A stretch of DNA of 64,000 bases from Arthrobacter sp. FB24 (GTDB lineage Bacteria; Actinomycetota; Actinomycetes; Actinomycetales; Micrococcaceae). Below are positions 61,746 to 64,000 of this stretch, in pieces. Location of the stretch: assembly GCF_000196235.1 (NCBI RefSeq), contig NC_008541.1:2232001-2296000 (forward strand). Reading direction: 5' to 3'. Both the position numbers and the translations under genes were made by a program. How positions within the stretch are numbered: position 1 is the first letter of the stretch; every line of letters starts with the position of its first letter. A model generated the notes under the pieces. That model searched no databases. It had not been told where the DNA came from and saw only the letters and a list, made by a program, of their open reading frames with translations.

Positions 61746-62471
61746 TCAGGGCCGGCCCGAGCGCAGCCCCGCACGGCGGCCCAGTCGATAAGCACAAAAC
61801 GCTACGGCGGCAAGCAGCCCGATGAGTTTCCCGGGGTTGCTGAGCTGATCGTTGAGCATTCTCTTAGCCAGCAAAAGTGCATTCAGGCTGTTGTCGGGCT
61901 GCGAAGGTGGCGACGGGGCAGACGGCGACAACGGTGCGGATAGTGCGGCAACAGGTGCCCCAAGTGACCCGGAAAGAGGTGCCGGCGGTGCTTCCTGCCC
62001 GGCCTCGCCCGGTGCCTCCCCGGCAGGTTCCGCCAGCAGCGTCTGCAGGTTGGCGGCGAACAGCGCCATCATCTGCTCGGTGACGCCGCCGATGACGCTT
62101 TTCCCCATTGCGGCGGCCTTTCCGGACAGGGCCAGGTCGGCGCTGACCGTACCCTGCGTCGAACCTTGCGCCTCTGCCAGGCGCAGGGTCACAGTGGCTT
62201 CGGCCGTACCTTGGCCTCGGGTTTCCTGCGCCCGGCCCTGGAACACCGCGCGGTGTTCGCCGGCGTTCCGTTCGAGGACGGACATCTGCCCTTTGTACTG
62301 CATGGAAACCGGTCCCAGCTTCACCTTCATCCCTATCTGATAGGCGTCGTCGGAAAGCTTGTTCAGGACCTGAGCCCCTGGAACGCATCCGGCCACGCGC
62401 TGGAAGTCCATGAGCGTGTCCCAGACTTTGTCGATTGGAGCGACTACGGAGAAAGCGCTGTCTATTTGCAT
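61746..62471 (-). CDS. coxG: CoxG-family (SRPBCC) protein with C-terminal membrane anchor
   Basis: 241-residue protein. The N-terminal SRPBCC domain (about 1-145) begins MQIDSAFSVVAPIDKVWDTL and contains CVPGAQVL, typical of CoxG. A Pro/Ala/Ser linker (about 148-195) leads to a single hydrophobic segment at about 217-232, as in CoxG proteins that place CO dehydrogenase at the membrane. Its ATG shares a base with the coxE stop (TAATG), showing tight coupling. Confidence 0.86.
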   Translation of the reverse strand: MQIDSAFSVVAPIDKVWDTLMDFQRVAGCVPGAQVLNKLSDDAYQIGMKVKLGPVSMQYKGQMSVLERNAGEHRAVFQGRAQETRGQGTAEATVTLRLAEAQGSTQGTVSADLALSGKAAAMGKSVIGGVTEQMMALFAANLQTLLAEPAGEAPGEAGQEAPPAPLSGSLGAPVAALSAPLSPSAPSPPSQPDNSLNALLLAKRMLNDQLSNPGKLIGLLAAVAFCAYRLGRRAGLRSGRP

Positions 62472-63718
62472 TAGCTGTTGCCCTGCCTCTCTTGTGTTGT
62501 CCTGCGCCCGTCCCGGACCGCGGCTGCCACTTCCGCGAGGGCCGCATAGTTGTGGCCGCTGACAAAGGCGTCGCAGTAGGGGAGCGCCGCCGCCATACCT
62601 CCCGCCAGCGGCCGGTAGTTCACGTCCGCCTTCCTCGGATTAACCCAGACAATCCGGTAGGCGAGCCGCTTCAGGCGTTCCATTTGCGTGGCCACGAGGT
62701 CCGGATCATCCTGAGCCCAGCCGTCGGAGAGCACAACCACCACCGCACCCCTGGCCAAACCGCGGCGGCCGTGCGCATCAATGAAGCTCCGCAGGCTTTC
62801 CGCGATCTGTGTCCCTCCAGCCCAGTCCGGCGCCCTCGCGGCGGCCCGGGCCAGCGCCTGATCAGGGTTCCGGACTGCCAGCTGCCGCGTCAGCCGCGTC
62901 AGGCGGGTAGAGAACACGAACGCCTCCGCCCGGGCTCCGGCCACGGCGCCCTGCAGTAATGACAGGAACACCCTCGTGTAGGGCTCCATGGACGCCGATA
63001 CATCGCACAGCAGGACCAGCTGCCGCGGACGGGGCCGGCGATGGGCGTAGATGAGCCTTGTGGCATCGGAGCCGGTGCGCTGGGCTGCACGGACGGTGCT
63101 CCGGATGTCCAGCCGTGCATTGTTATGCGAAGACTTGCGGGTCCTGCGGCTCAGGCGTACCGGCGTGGCGAAGACTATCGCCCGAACGAGCCGGCGTACC
63201 TCGACCACCTCCTCGGCGGAGAGCTCAGCGAAGGACGTTTCGTGCAGTCTTTCCTCCGTCGACGCCATGGCCAGGATGGCCTCGCGCTCAGGACCGTTCC
63301 CCTCGCCGGAGTGTTCCCTGCCGGGAAGCAGAGCGGGCGGCGAAGCCTTGGGGACGGCCGCCGGCGCACTCGCCAGTCCTGACGGCGGGGCCGGGCGGAG
63401 GCGCGCCCCGGAGATGAGTGCCGGGGGTGCCTTGGTGGCGCCCCGGCTGTCGGCAGGGTCAAGCCGGCCGTCAAACACGGCGGCAAAGACGGTGTCGAAA
63501 ACCGGCACCTGCTCCCGGGAGGCCACCAGGACCACCCGGCAGGTCCAGTAAAGCTGTTCGCGGGCGAAGGGCGGGATCAGGCGGAGCGCTTCAGCCAGCC
63601 GAACGGCGCGGTCCGGGGAAGTCGACAGGCCGGCACGGCGCAGCGCCGTGACAAGGCCGGCGGCCAGGGAAGCGGCCTCCACTCCGGGCGGGCTGATGGC
63701 GGCGCCGAATTCAGCCAT
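62471..63718 (-). CDS. coxE: CoxE-family VWA protein
   Basis: 415-residue VWA-domain protein. The metal site DVSAS is in LVLLCDVSASMEPY, with LSDGWAQDD as the second loop. The N-terminal half is helical with RTRKSSHNNARLDIRSTVRA before the VWA domain, as in CoxE. It works with a MoxR-type ATPase (CoxD) to mature the active site of CO dehydrogenase-like molybdenum hydroxylases. The ATG at 63718 overlaps the CoxD stop by eight bases; a longer frame to 63988 is in the CoxD coding region and is rejected. Confidence 0.86.
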   Translation of the reverse strand: MAEFGAAISPPGVEAASLAAGLVTALRRAGLSTSPDRAVRLAEALRLIPPFAREQLYWTCRVVLVASREQVPVFDTVFAAVFDGRLDPADSRGATKAPPALISGARLRPAPPSGLASAPAAVPKASPPALLPGREHSGEGNGPEREAILAMASTEERLHETSFAELSAEEVVEVRRLVRAIVFATPVRLSRRTRKSSHNNARLDIRSTVRAAQRTGSDATRLIYAHRRPRPRQLVLLCDVSASMEPYTRVFLSLLQGAVAGARAEAFVFSTRLTRLTRQLAVRNPDQALARAAARAPDWAGGTQIAESLRSFIDAHGRRGLARGAVVVVLSDGWAQDDPDLVATQMERLKRLAYRIVWVNPRKADVNYRPLAGGMAAALPYCDAFVSGHNYAALAEVAAAVRDGRRTTQERQGNS

Positions 63719-64000
63719 GGCCGTCCCCGACCAGCCAGGCCGCGCCACGCGCTCCCACGAGCTCAAGGTCGTCCCTGTTCTTGACGATCGAGCCCCAGGT
63801 CTTCTCCACGGTGGGCGCATCGATGTGCGTGATGCCGAGCACCGACAAAGCGGAGACCCAGTCGATCGCTTCGGCGATCCCGGGAGGCTTGGCCATGTCC
63901 AGTGAACGCATCTTCGTGATGGCGGACGCTGCCTCCTGTGCCAGGGGACCGGCGCTTCCGGGGACACGGCGCCGCACGATCTCGGCAATCCGCGCGGGCA
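63711..64000 (-). CDS. coxD: CoxD/MoxR-family AAA ATPase, C-terminal end only
   Basis: About 96 residues of the C-terminal lid domain are visible; the gene continues past base 64000. Visible sequence reads ARIAEIVRRRVPGSAG and SLDMAKPPGIAEAIDWVSAL, the last being the sensor-2 region of MoxR proteins (KPPGxxE). The stop overlaps the coxE start by eight bases. It is the ATPase of the CoxD-CoxE pair. Confidence 0.82.
   Translation of the reverse strand, partial: PARIAEIVRRRVPGSAGPLAQEAASAITKMRSLDMAKPPGIAEAIDWVSALSVLGITHIDAPTVEKTWGSIVKNRDDLELVGARGAAWLVGDGHG

Noticed and set aside
60474..61943. 489-residue plus-strand frame opposite the XdhC gene
   Set aside because: Antisense shadow with Arg/Gly/Gln-rich composition and no recognisable domain.
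1..64000. CRISPR arrays, tRNA or rRNA genes, riboswitches, prophage or integrase genes
   Set aside because: None seen on reading both strands; no spaced direct repeats beyond the 2.4-copy 25-base array and no cloverleaf noticed. A covariance-model scan was not possible, so small RNAs cannot be excluded.

Overview
The window is high-GC, densely packed DNA with GTG and TTG starts, many 1-8 base gene overlaps and the gene repertoire of a soil actinobacterium. An Arthrobacter/Pseudarthrobacter-type Micrococcaceae fits best: a cre-type alkylphenol pathway, amylosucrase, a stand-alone LigD-type polymerase and MatC carriers. This assignment is an inference from gene content and protein style, since no rRNA or other phylogenetic marker is present. 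I saw no rRNA, tRNA, CRISPR array, insertion sequence or phage gene.

Layout. 1-4628 (leftward): a polar amino-acid ABC importer with an Idh/MocA dehydrogenase and a DAO-family flavin oxidase (cut by the window edge). A divergent LacI-type regulator (4795-5877) faces it across two adjacent operator-like palindromes. 5874-10950: a membrane PAS-EAL c-di-GMP protein, then a MoxR/ChlI-type AAA ATPase with its VWA partner. 11029-15095: a GntR regulator with a palindromic operator, an MFS transporter, a CDP-alcohol phosphatidyltransferase, a GNAT protein and an adenylate kinase ending in a textbook terminator.

15204-25268 is the most coherent block. Nine genes in the order IclR, P450, two split PEP-synthase-like proteins, SDR, 2Fe-2S ferredoxin, ferredoxin reductase, HD phosphohydrolase and aldehyde dehydrogenase match the Corynebacterium glutamicum 4-cresol (cre) pathway, in reverse alphabetical order (creR-J-I-H-G-F-E-D-C). 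The expected chemistry is: phosphorylate the phenol, hydroxylate the alkyl group of the aryl phosphate, remove the phosphate, then oxidise alcohol to aldehyde to acid.

25388-34057 is a mixed region: acyltransferase, GNAT, FEN-like exonuclease, YqeY-like protein, MFS, secreted gamma-glutamyltransferase, VOC protein and a D-2-hydroxyacid dehydrogenase. At 34072-34426 lies a chimeric pseudogene joining a LysR N-terminus to a glycerate-kinase C-terminus. A D-threonine-aldolase-like PLP enzyme follows.

35653-46330 holds two carrier-centred carboxylate modules. The first has a MatC-type carrier, a CaiB/BaiF CoA-transferase and a fused AccD-AccA carboxyltransferase, with a divergent GntR regulator. 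The second has PrpF and a second MatC-type carrier, with a divergent LysR regulator. 46698-60411 carries DNA-transaction genes (a DinB2-like polymerase with an aliphatic steric gate, HrpB helicase, LigD-type polymerase), an EF-G-like GTPase, an amylosucrase, a YciO-type protein, small conserved genes and a PadR regulator that has lost the middle of its DNA-binding domain. 60549-64000 (leftward) is a molybdenum-hydroxylase maturation set (coxD-coxE-coxG-xdhC type). Its structural dehydrogenase genes, if linked, lie beyond base 64000.
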